Shown here piece by piece: positions 8,230 to 15,634 of a stretch of 64,000 nucleotides of DNA (position 1 is the stretch's first letter; the number at the start of each line of letters is the position of its first letter). A model generated the notes under the pieces. It ran no database searches and had not been told where the DNA came from. It saw only the letters and a list, made by a program, of their open reading frames with translations. The stretch comes from an uncultured Paracoccus sp. Lineage in GTDB: Bacteria > Pseudomonadota > Alphaproteobacteria > Rhodobacterales > Rhodobacteraceae. The stretch covers positions 186,001 to 250,000 of the forward strand of contig NZ_CANMEH010000004.1 of NCBI RefSeq assembly GCF_947496875.1, read 5' to 3'. The position numbers and the translations under genes are program-made.

Positions 8230-8929
8230 GATAGTGTTCGATACCGAGACGACCGGATTCGATCCGTTCACCGGCGACCGCGTCGTCGAGATCGGCGCGG
8301 TCGAACTGATCAACCATCTGCCGAGCGGTCGACGCTTCCACGTCTACATCAACCCGGATCGGACCATGCCACCCGAGGCGTTGGCGGTGCATGGGCTGAC
8401 CGACGATTTCCTGCGGGACAAACCCCGCTTTTCGGAGATCGCTGCCGACCTGCTGGCATTTGTGGGCGCGGAAGCGCGCATGATTGCCCACAACGCAGAG
8501 TTCGACTTCAAGTTCTTGAATGCAGAACTTCGGCGGTGCGGCCAACCGCCCCTGACGGCGGAGCGGGCGCTCGATACGGCAGCAATGGCGCGGCAGAAGT
8601 TTCCCGGCGCGCCCGCCTCACTCGACGCGCTTTGCCGCAGGTTCGGGGTGGACAACTCTGGGCGAGATCTGCACGGGGCGCTGCTCGACAGCGAACTGCT
8701 GGCCGAGGTCTATCTTGAGCTGATCGGCGGTCGTCAGCCTGATCTCGTGCTGGACGCCCCGGCCGCTGAGGGCGGTCAGGCGGTATCCCTTGCGCTGACC
8801 CCCCGGCGCGTCCGGGCACGACCGCTGCCGCCCCGCATCAGCCCCGCCGAGATCGAGGCGCATGCGGCCTTCGTCGCGAGGATGGGAGACAAGGCGGTCT
8901 GGCTGCGGGTCGCCAGCCCGCTGTCCTGA
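8219..8929 (+). CDS. dnaQ: DNA polymerase III epsilon subunit (3'-5' proofreading exonuclease)
   Basis: Proofreading exonuclease of the replicative polymerase. Starting at the ATG at 8219 gives 236 residues beginning MIREIVFDTETTG, the family N-terminus; longer upstream starts would only read into coaE. DEDDh exonuclease residues are visible: Asp8 and Glu10 (Exo I), Asp96 in AHNAEFDFKFL (Exo II), His152 and Asp157 in HGALLDSELL (Exo III). The C-terminal tail after about 175 is the likely polymerase-binding region. In relatives secB usually follows nearby; here the next gene is a YihY-family protein. Confidence 0.96.
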   Translation: MIREIVFDTETTGFDPFTGDRVVEIGAVELINHLPSGRRFHVYINPDRTMPPEALAVHGLTDDFLRDKPRFSEIAADLLAFVGAEARMIAHNAEFDFKFLNAELRRCGQPPLTAERALDTAAMARQKFPGAPASLDALCRRFGVDNSGRDLHGALLDSELLAEVYLELIGGRQPDLVLDAPAAEGGQAVSLALTPRRVRARPLPPRISPAEIEAHAAFVARMGDKAVWLRVASPLS

Positions 8930-8990
8930 TGCGACGTTGCACGCCGCCGGCAAAGCGGCGATGCTGTGCCGGCGCAGACGATGAGCCGGC

Positions 8991-9902
8991 ATGATCGAAC
9001 AGCTCAAAGATATCTGGGTCTTCATGCAAGCCGTGTTCGAGCGGATGGACAAGATCCACATGGGTCTGATCGCAGCGGGCGTGGCCTTCTACGCGATGTT
9101 CGCCGTGTTTCCCGGAATGGCGGCCATCATCGCCCTGTGGGGCCTGTGGTTCGACCCGACGATCATCACCGACTACTACATGACCGTGGATGAATTCCTG
9201 CCACCCGAGGCAGGCGAGATCCTGCGGGCCCAGGTCGATGCGCTGACCTCTGGCGGGCGGACCAAGCTGGGCTGGGCCTCTGCCATCTCGTTCCTCATCG
9301 CTACCGTCGCGGCACGGGCCGGAGTCGATGCGTTGGTCCGGGGCCTGAACGCCGCCTATGGGGTACGTTCCCACTCCACCATCTTCGGTTTCGTTCTGGC
9401 CTACGCCCTGACGCTGGCAATCGTCGGCGTTGTGCTGATGGGCCTTGCCACGATCGTCATCGTCCCCCTGGCGCTGAATTTCCTCAAGTTCGGGGCAATC
9501 CGGGGCTTCCTGATCAGCGCCGCACCTTGGGGCGCGTTGTTCCTGATCGTCATCATCGGGATCGGGCTGATCTATCGGTATGGGCCCAACGTGAAGACGC
9601 CCCGGACTCCGATCTTCACGTGGGGTGCGCTGATCGCGGCCATGGCATGGGCCGGGGCGTCGCTGGCGTTTTCAGCGTATCTTGGCAGTTTCAACAGCTA
9701 CAACCGGATTTACGGGTCGATCGGGGCCGTCGTGGCGCTGCTGATGTGGTTCTATCTGGCCGGATTTTCGGTGATGCTCGGCGCCTTGATTAACGTCGAA
9801 CTGGCCCGCCGGCGGCGGGTGGTGGCGGCCCGCCGCGCCCGGGCACTGGCAAACCGGACCGAAGCCGCCAATGCATCTGAACCGCACCAAGAGTCTCAGT
9901 GA
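8991..9902 (+). CDS. YihY/BrkB-family inner membrane protein
   Basis: 303-residue integral membrane protein of the YihY/virulence-factor-BrkB family. The conserved N-terminal part reads GLIAAGVAFYAMFAVFPGMA and the late motif SYNRIYGSIGAVVALLMWFY is characteristic. About six hydrophobic segments are visible. The cytoplasmic C-terminus is Arg-rich. The molecular role of the family is unsettled; the old annotation as ribonuclease BN is wrong. It converges on the sensor kinase gene, and the two coding regions overlap by 7 bp at their 3' ends. Confidence 0.88.
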   Translation: MIEQLKDIWVFMQAVFERMDKIHMGLIAAGVAFYAMFAVFPGMAAIIALWGLWFDPTIITDYYMTVDEFLPPEAGEILRAQVDALTSGGRTKLGWASAISFLIATVAARAGVDALVRGLNAAYGVRSHSTIFGFVLAYALTLAIVGVVLMGLATIVIVPLALNFLKFGAIRGFLISAAPWGALFLIVIIGIGLIYRYGPNVKTPRTPIFTWGALIAAMAWAGASLAFSAYLGSFNSYNRIYGSIGAVVALLMWFYLAGFSVMLGALINVELARRRRVVAARRARALANRTEAANASEPHQESQ

Positions 9903-11683
9903 CGCGCACCGCCACGGGCTGCGGATGTCAGGACGACCCGTCGCTCGGGCTCAACGGAAAACCCGACGTTCTCGTCCACCCGAAAGCGCATCCGCAACCT
10001 GTAGGACTTCTCGTCGATGTGGGTTTCGGCTTCGCTGTCAAGTTGCGTGGCAAAGGCCTCGATCAGCTGTCCACCCAGGCCGGTTCCCTCGATCTGCTCG
10101 CGGGTGCTCGGGCCGATCGAGTTCTCGACCTCCAGCAGGGCGAAACCGGACACGTCCCGCTTCAGCGCGACCCGGACGAAATAACGCCCGTCCTCCTCCG
10201 ACCGGCCCGCATATTTCAGCGCATTCGTGAATGCCTCGGTCGTCAGCAGCGTCAGCGGCACCGCCTGGTCGGGTAACAAGGTGAGGTGGTCGAGATCCGT
10301 CTGGATGGTCAGACCTGAACCTGGCCCGACGGAGGCGTTTGCCATCTGGTTGATGATGTCAGAAATGAGCCGATCGGCCTCGACGGAATCCAGATGTTCG
10401 GCCTGGTACAGGTTTCGGTAGATGGTCGCCAGCGAGGCGACGCGATCCTGGACGGAGCGCAGCACCTTCCCCGCCTCGCTGTCCCTGAACATGCGACTTT
10501 GCATGTTGATGATGGATGCGATCAGCTGAAGGTTGTTCTTCACGCGATGATGGACTTCCTTCAGCAGGACCGTCTTCTCGTGGACGGCTGCCTCCATCGC
10601 GGCTTCGTCGCGGATCAGGATACGCGCCATGTCATGAAAGGTCTGGCTGACATCGGCGATCTCGGCCGGCGCGTCCTCCAGCACCGGTGGCGGCAGTCGC
10701 CGGTCCCCAATGGCAAAGCGCCGCATCTGTCCCCGCAACTCCCGGATATGGCGCAGGACCAGCCGGAAGACGGCAAAGTAGGCTACGGCGAGCGAGACGG
10801 CCCACAACGCCACGGGAAACAGGATCCCCGTGAAGCGCGAGATCGAGATGTTGATGACGTCGGCGGAATTCAGGTTCCAGCTGCCCAGGGCGTAAACCAG
10901 CCCGGGGATCACGGGTACGACCGTGAACAGCCGTGTCTCGCCCGAGTTCGCCACCTCACGGAACGTGGTCTCGCTCCGATCGATCAGCGACTGCAGTGTC
11001 GCCCCCTGGGGCAGCAGGGTCGACACGTCGGCCCGCGACGCATCCGTGGAAAGCACCTGTCCGGTATTGGTGAAGGTGACCACCCGGGCGGCATTGCCGT
11101 TGTTGTTGGGGTCGTGGGTCGACCGCATGAGATCCTGCGACATCGATGTCGCGACATAGCCCAGCAGTTCGCTGTCCTCGTACAGCGCCTGCGACACGAT
11201 CACGACCGGTTCGCCGGTGATGGGTCCCGCGGACGCGGCCGAGATGACGACACCGGGATTTTCGATGAACGCGAGATAATGCTCGGAGCCCCGCAAGTCG
11301 TGCCGACCGTCGTCGCGCGAGGTACAGTCCGCGAACCCGTCCAGCCGGGTAAACCCCGCAAAGGTGAAGCTGGCGCTGTTCTGGACGAACCGGCGCAGCA
11401 TGTCGGAGCATGCGGCGGAGTCCTTCATCGTCTCCAGCACGGCCGGTCCCAGCGCGTCGGCCGATCCCAAGGCATTCTGCAGAAGCGCGCGTTCGCCGGC
11501 GGCGGCGGCTGATGTCCGGCCGAGCAGGGCGAGCTCGGCAGACCTCTCCGCAGCCTGCGAGAGGTTCAGCGTCTGCATCAGGGAAATGAGCCCGATCGGC
11601 AGGATTGCGACCGACAGCAGCATCGCCAGCCGGAAACCCAGCCCGCGCATGAACTGCAGTCGTTCCGACCAGCGCACGTGCAC
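9896..11683 (-). CDS. Sensor histidine kinase of the HisKA_2 type, likely general-stress-response PhyK-like kinase
   Basis: 595-residue membrane sensor kinase. TM1 is near 17-37, followed by an extracytoplasmic sensor region of about 240 residues and TM2 near 284-308. A HAMP-like linker leads to a HisKA_2 dimerisation/phosphoacceptor domain with EVHHRVKNNLQLIAS (His378/379), and then a HATPase domain with the N-box TTEAFTNALKYA and a GTGLGG loop. HisKA_2/HWE kinases are the known phosphodonors of PhyR in alphaproteobacteria. It starts 2 bp after ecfG, in the same operon, facing phyR. This placement makes it the prime candidate for signalling to PhyR. The sensed stimulus is not readable. Confidence 0.88.
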   Translation of the reverse strand: MHVRWSERLQFMRGLGFRLAMLLSVAILPIGLISLMQTLNLSQAAERSAELALLGRTSAAAAGERALLQNALGSADALGPAVLETMKDSAACSDMLRRFVQNSASFTFAGFTRLDGFADCTSRDDGRHDLRGSEHYLAFIENPGVVISAASAGPITGEPVVIVSQALYEDSELLGYVATSMSQDLMRSTHDPNNNGNAARVVTFTNTGQVLSTDASRADVSTLLPQGATLQSLIDRSETTFREVANSGETRLFTVVPVIPGLVYALGSWNLNSADVINISISRFTGILFPVALWAVSLAVAYFAVFRLVLRHIRELRGQMRRFAIGDRRLPPPVLEDAPAEIADVSQTFHDMARILIRDEAAMEAAVHEKTVLLKEVHHRVKNNLQLIASIINMQSRMFRDSEAGKVLRSVQDRVASLATIYRNLYQAEHLDSVEADRLISDIINQMANASVGPGSGLTIQTDLDHLTLLPDQAVPLTLLTTEAFTNALKYAGRSEEDGRYFVRVALKRDVSGFALLEVENSIGPSTREQIEGTGLGGQLIEAFATQLDSEAETHIDEKSYRLRMRFRVDENVGFSVEPERRVVLTSAARGGARH

Positions 11684-11685
11684 GC

Positions 11686-12273
11686 CTAACGCGAGACGGG
11701 GTTGTTCGCCATCACAGCCATGGTCGCGCGGTCGGTCATCTCGAACTCTTCGCCGTCCTTGAGGTGCAGCAACTCGGCCAGCCGACGCCGCCCCCGGTTG
11801 GCCCGGGACTTGACGGTGCCGACCGCGACGCCGGTCATCTCGGCCGCTTCCTCGTAGGAAAAGCCCGAGGCGCCGACCATGATCAGGGCTTCACGCTGTT
11901 CGTCGGGCAGCTTGTCGAACGCGGCCCTGAAGTCGTTCATGGCCAGGCGTCCGTCATGTTCCGGACGTGTCGCCTGTCGGGCCGCATGAATGCCGTCGCT
12001 GTCGCTGACCTCGCGCCGCGTCTTGCGGCGGGCAGAGTAGAACGTGTTGCGCAGGATCGTGAACAGCCAGGCGCGCAGGTTGGTCCCGACCTGGAACTTG
12101 TCCATGTTGGTCCACGCCTTGACGATCGTGTCCTGGACCAAGTCGTCGGCCGACGCGCCTTCGCGGGTCAGCGACAGCGCAAAGGCCCGCAGCGCGGGCA
12201 GGTGGTCCACCAGTTCGTCACGCGGATCGCCGCTCTTGGCTGCGTCCCGGTCTGACGCCAGTCGGTGTTTCAT
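11686..12273 (-). CDS. ecfG: General stress response sigma factor EcfG
   Basis: 195-residue ECF sigma factor of the EcfG class, which directs the alphaproteobacterial general stress response. Region 2 is near residues 40-75 (DDLVQDTIVKAWTNMDKF, LRAWLFTILRN). Region 4 is near 125-170 (LPDEQREALIMVGASGFSYE, VGTVKSRANRGRRRLAELL). It follows nepR by 2 bp and precedes the sensor kinase by 2 bp. EcfG is normally held inactive by NepR and released when phosphorylated PhyR captures NepR. All three partners are present here. Confidence 0.95.
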   Translation of the reverse strand: MKHRLASDRDAAKSGDPRDELVDHLPALRAFALSLTREGASADDLVQDTIVKAWTNMDKFQVGTNLRAWLFTILRNTFYSARRKTRREVSDSDGIHAARQATRPEHDGRLAMNDFRAAFDKLPDEQREALIMVGASGFSYEEAAEMTGVAVGTVKSRANRGRRRLAELLHLKDGEEFEMTDRATMAVMANNPVSR

Positions 12274-12275
12274 GA

Positions 12276-12422
12276 TTATTCCTGGCCACGCAGTTTCTCG
12301 AGAAGAACAAGAAACCTGTCGGGGACCTCTTGCGCCCTGTCCTGCTCATACACCCGCCGCAGATTTTCGTCGATCTGCTTCTCGATGGCGGCGCGCTTGC
12401 TTTCTTCACGCCTCATGTTCAT
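12276..12422 (-). CDS. nepR: Anti-sigma factor NepR (48 aa)
   Basis: A 48-residue reading frame from ATG at 12422 to TAA at 12276, ending 2 bp before ecfG. The sequence contains IDENLRRVYEQDRAQEVPDR followed by FLVLLEKL. This matches the NepR core pattern: Leu-Arg-x-x-Tyr, then Glu-x-x-Pro-(D/E)-(R/K)-(F/L), then LLxxL. NepR binds EcfG until phospho-PhyR displaces it. A second ATG two codons in (12416) is an alternative start. It is short enough to be missed by automated gene calling; the context nepR-ecfG opposite phyR makes the assignment firm. Confidence 0.9.
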   Translation of the reverse strand: MNMRREESKRAAIEKQIDENLRRVYEQDRAQEVPDRFLVLLEKLRGQE

Positions 12423-12461
12423 TGGTCATCATACTTCCGGAAACTTGTGTGCACCGTCCCC

Positions 12462-12487
12462 AACAGATAGGTAGCACCAACAGTTCC
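12462..12487 (-). promoter_or_regulatory. EcfG-type promoter of the nepR-ecfG-kinase operon
   Basis: On the minus strand GGAAC (12487-12483) is followed after exactly 17 nt by TGTT (12465-12462). The EcfG consensus is GGAAC, a spacer of about 16-18 nt, then (C)GTT. Transcription would start near 12455, leaving a leader of about 30 nt before nepR. This predicts positive autoregulation, as known for ecfG loci in other alphaproteobacteria. Confidence 0.72.
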
Positions 12488-12514
12488 GAGGAACGCCGAA
12501 TTTTTGAGGATTTG

Positions 12515-13318
12515 ATGTCAGCTGCAGATCTTGCCCAGTCGATCGGACGTGAACTGCCCTATCTGCGCCGGTACGCCCGGGCGCTGACGGGCACGCAGAG
12601 TGCAGGGGACAACTATGCCGCCGCGACCCTGGAAGCCATCCTGGCGGATCGCAGCATGGTTGCCGGCGATGACATCCGCATCGCCCTTTACCGCGCCTTT
12701 CATGCAATCTGGCAAAGCTCGGGTCAGCCGGTCGACAGCGAGGAACAGACTTCTCGCGAGGCGCGGGCCCAGCACCACCTGCGCAGCCTGACCCCGAATT
12801 CGCGCGAGGCGCTGTTGCTGCGCACGATCGAGGAGCTGCGCTATGACCAGATTGCCCGGGTCATGCAGATCGAGCAGGACGAGGCTGAGGAGCTGGTGCA
12901 GATCGCCCTGAACGAGATGGGGCGCGCGATCAGCGGCCGGGTGATGATCATCGAGGACGAGACGATCATCGCGATGGACCTGAAGGGCATCGTGCAGGCC
13001 ATGGGGCATGAGGTGACGGGCATCGCCCGAACCCACTCGGCTGCCCTGCAGTTGGCCGGGGAACGGCGCCCGGACCTGATCCTCGCCGATATCCAGCTGG
13101 CCGACGGATCGTCGGGGATCGATGCGGTCAACGAACTGATGACCAGCCTGGGCGATCTGCCGGTGATCTTCATCACGGCGTTCCCCGAGCGGCTGCTGAC
13201 CGGCGACCGGCCGGAACCGGCCTTCCTGATTTCCAAGCCGTACAGCGAGGAACAGGTGCGGTCCGCCGTTAGCCAGGCGATGTTCTTCGCGTCGTCGGAA
13301 GGCATGGGCGCTGCCTGA
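12515..13318 (+). CDS. phyR: General stress response regulator PhyR
   Basis: Anti-anti-sigma response regulator with a sigma-like N-terminal domain (about 1-135) and a C-terminal receiver domain (about 140-258). Receiver residues visible: acidic pair Glu147/Asp148 in MIIEDE, phosphoacceptor Asp192 in ILADIQLADG, Thr221 in FITAFPERLL and Lys241 in ISKPYS. The chosen ATG at 12515 gives 267 residues and the conserved N-terminus; reading upstream would cross the divergent nepR promoter region. Phosphorylated PhyR binds NepR and frees EcfG. It is divergent from nepR with 92 bp between them. Confidence 0.95.
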   Translation: MSAADLAQSIGRELPYLRRYARALTGTQSAGDNYAAATLEAILADRSMVAGDDIRIALYRAFHAIWQSSGQPVDSEEQTSREARAQHHLRSLTPNSREALLLRTIEELRYDQIARVMQIEQDEAEELVQIALNEMGRAISGRVMIIEDETIIAMDLKGIVQAMGHEVTGIARTHSAALQLAGERRPDLILADIQLADGSSGIDAVNELMTSLGDLPVIFITAFPERLLTGDRPEPAFLISKPYSEEQVRSAVSQAMFFASSEGMGAA

Positions 13319-13361
13319 GCCAACCGCAGCCACGACCTTCTGAAATCCGCAATGCAGCACC

Positions 13362-13380
13362 GAGGCCCCGCCAGGGCCTC
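13362..13380. terminator. Hairpin between phyR and the MFS gene
   Basis: GAGGCCC (13362-13368) and GGGCCTC (13374-13380) form a perfect 7-bp stem with a 5-nt loop, followed by GCTTTCGGTT. It lies in the short gap where phyR and the MFS gene converge, so it probably terminates both. Confidence 0.65.
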
Positions 13381-13391
13381 GCTTTCGGTTG

Positions 13392-14705
13392 TCAGACGAT
13401 CGACATGTCGCGTGTTTCCTTGCCGATCAGCAGTGTGACGACAGCCGCGATGATCAGCAGCGCCGCGAACAGGCCGATCGCCAGCGCGAAATCACGCTCC
13501 ACGACAGGGCGCAGCAGGCTCGGAGCAAAGATGCCTCCCAGCCGCGCCATCGCCCCTGCCGTGCCCATGCCCGTCCCCCGCAGGGTGGTCGGGTAAAGCT
13601 CGGGTGTCAGGGCGTAGAGGGCCCCCCACGTGCCGAGCAGGGCAAAGCTCATCACCAGAAGCGAGATTGCGACCATCGCGGCCGAGGTGGCGAGCACGAA
13701 ACCCAGACAGCCAGCCGCTGAGATCAGCAGGAACAGTTGCAGCGTCGGGCGGCGGCCGATCCGCTCCACCCCCCAGGCCGCGAGCGCGTAGCCCGGCAGC
13801 TGGGCGATCGCCAGCAGCACGAGAAAACCGTACCCCCGGACGAAGCCGAACCCCTCGGTCGCGAGCCGGCCCGGCAGCCATACGAAGACGCCATAGTAGG
13901 ACAGCGACACCAGGAACCACAGCGCCATGACCGCGATGGTCATGCGGGCGCGACCACCGGAAAAGAGCCCTTCACCCGGGATGCCGGCCGGAACCGACAG
14001 GCGGATCTTGTCTGAGAGCGCCGCGATTCCGTTCGTTCGGCGTACCCTGTTCAACACCGACCGGGCCTCATCCAGCCGACCCTTGCGGATCAGGAACATC
14101 GGTGACTCGGGCACCCACAGGCGCAGGAAGATGCCGATCAGCGCCGGCAGCGCCGCGACGATGTAGATCAGCTTCCAGGGGGAGGTCAGGCCGGTCGAGG
14201 CCGCATACCAAGCGGTCAGCGCCACGATCAGCGTCCCGACCGCCCAGAACCCCTCGAGCCAGACCAGCCAGCGACCGCGATTTCGTGGCGGCAGGAATTC
14301 GGCCATCATCGCGTAGTCGACGGGCAGGGTGCCCCCCACCGCCATCCCGGTCAGGAACCGCAGGAGGAGCAGGATCTCGAACGAAGGGGCGAAGGCCGAC
14401 GCCAGTCCGAACACGGCATCGCAAAGAACCGTCACCAGCAGGACGTTCCGACGCCCGACCCGGTCCGCGATCCGCCCGAACAGCGCGGCACCCAGGAACA
14501 TGCCCAGGAAGAACAGCGTACCCGTCTGCTGCGCAGCCTGCGCGACGGTCAGGCCGAAATCCTTCGCGATCGAGGCCGCAGCAAAGCCGACCGCCACCAC
14601 CTGCATCGCATCGGCTGCCCACACCAGGCCGAAGATGCCCATCAGCCGGCGCTGAAAGCGTCCGGCGCCCGCTTCGCTCAGGACCTCGTCGACCGTTCTG
14701 TCCAT
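13392..14705 (-). CDS. Major facilitator superfamily transporter (sugar-porter/NiaP-like)
   Basis: 437-residue transporter with 12 predicted membrane segments. The N-half loop has GRIADRVGRR, the classic MFS loop 2-3 motif. GMAVGGTLPVDYAMMAEFLP and PRNRGRWLVWLEGFWAVG resemble the NiaP/SV2-like branch, which moves aromatic acids, nicotinate or sugars; LYPTTLRGTGMGTAGAMARL is the matching C-half signature. No adjacent catabolic gene indicates the substrate. It converges on phyR. The ATG at 14705 gives MDRTVDEVLSEAGAGRFQ, typical of this branch. Confidence 0.82.
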   Translation of the reverse strand: MDRTVDEVLSEAGAGRFQRRLMGIFGLVWAADAMQVVAVGFAAASIAKDFGLTVAQAAQQTGTLFFLGMFLGAALFGRIADRVGRRNVLLVTVLCDAVFGLASAFAPSFEILLLLRFLTGMAVGGTLPVDYAMMAEFLPPRNRGRWLVWLEGFWAVGTLIVALTAWYAASTGLTSPWKLIYIVAALPALIGIFLRLWVPESPMFLIRKGRLDEARSVLNRVRRTNGIAALSDKIRLSVPAGIPGEGLFSGGRARMTIAVMALWFLVSLSYYGVFVWLPGRLATEGFGFVRGYGFLVLLAIAQLPGYALAAWGVERIGRRPTLQLFLLISAAGCLGFVLATSAAMVAISLLVMSFALLGTWGALYALTPELYPTTLRGTGMGTAGAMARLGGIFAPSLLRPVVERDFALAIGLFAALLIIAAVVTLLIGKETRDMSIV

Positions 14706-14787
14706 GCCTGTGCCTCGCGCTGAGCGGATACCGGAAGAGGCCGCGACCGGCGCGACCCCTGCACCCTTCCTGTGGATCCCTGTGGGA

Positions 14788-15087
14788 TCAGGCGTTGACG
14801 CTGTCCTTTAGCGCCTTGGCGATGGTCACCTTGACCACCTTGTCCGCGGGCTTCGTCATCATTTCCTGCGTCTGCGGGTTGCGAACCTGACGCTCAGGCC
14901 GGGCGCGCACACCGATCTTGCCGATCCCCGGCAGAGTCAGGGTGCCGCCCTCGGCCACCGTGCGGCTGACCACGGTCTGGATCGCGTCCAGCGCGGCGTT
15001 CGCGGATTTCTTGTCTCCGCCCATCTCGTCGGCGAGCGCAGCAACGAGTTGCGTCTTGGTCATCGGCTTGGCAGGGGCATCAACCAT
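14788..15087 (-). CDS. HU/IHF-family DNA-binding protein
   Basis: Small histone-like DNA-bending protein. From ATG at 15087 it has 99 residues; the family core starts at MTKTQLVAALADEMG and ends with KVVKVTIAKALKDSVN. The beta-arm region contains GIGKIGVRARPERQVRNPQT, the HU arm signature. I chose 15087 because AGGAG lies 10 nt upstream. An in-frame ATG at 15063 would give the minimal HU protein of about 91 residues, but lacks a visible ribosome binding site. The short Pro-containing N-terminal extension is unusual but not unique. Confidence 0.9.
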   Translation of the reverse strand: MVDAPAKPMTKTQLVAALADEMGGDKKSANAALDAIQTVVSRTVAEGGTLTLPGIGKIGVRARPERQVRNPQTQEMMTKPADKVVKVTIAKALKDSVNA

Positions 15088-15634
15088 GGGGTCCCGTCTC
15101 CTCGTGTGGCGCACGCTTGAGCGCGCGCATTCGTACCAGTCGCGCTGGCAATTCCACTGCTACAGCCGGTTTTTCCCAGCATTTCAACCTTTTTTGCGGC
15201 TCGCGGAGGCTGGAACGGCCACAAGTGGCTCAAATTGGCCTCACACGCGGCCGTGGCGCACGGGGTCGACGCCTGACCGTCCGGGGGGTCCGGTGCTTGG
15301 CCCGTTGCTGTGACATCCGCCTGCGCCACATCGCCCGACGGGCGCGCTCCGGTGCGGCCAGACGATAAGGGCGTGGCGGATATCATAGCGCAGCACGCGG
15401 AAATCGGCAGCCTGCGACGCGTAGATGTCGGGGCGGAAGATCGAGAGCAAACGAGCGAGGAATGTTCCGAAAGGTCCGCGGGTCGCCTGCGTTAGCTCGA
15501 CCGGCACCCGGATGAAGTTCACACCGGTGCAGCTTGAGTGTCAGATCGTCAAGATTTCAGAAAGACGGGCGTCGCCCAGCCGACCGCAATGCTTCCAACT
15601 TTAGCGTCGCAGCCCTCGTGAAAGGGGGAGGCGC
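15088..15634. other. Gene-poor stretch between HU and AMP nucleosidase
   Basis: About 550 bp upstream of the HU gene and downstream of amn. A 93-residue reverse-strand frame (15241-15522) begins plausibly but ends in low-complexity Gly/Pro/Arg text and matches nothing I recognise. The part nearest 15088-15200 must hold the HU promoter. I see no RNA gene or repeat. Confidence 0.4.

Noticed and set aside
15241-15522. 93-residue reverse-strand frame between HU and amn
   Set aside because: No recognisable domain, the second half is Gly/Pro/Arg-rich, and there is no convincing ribosome binding site. Not enough to call a gene.
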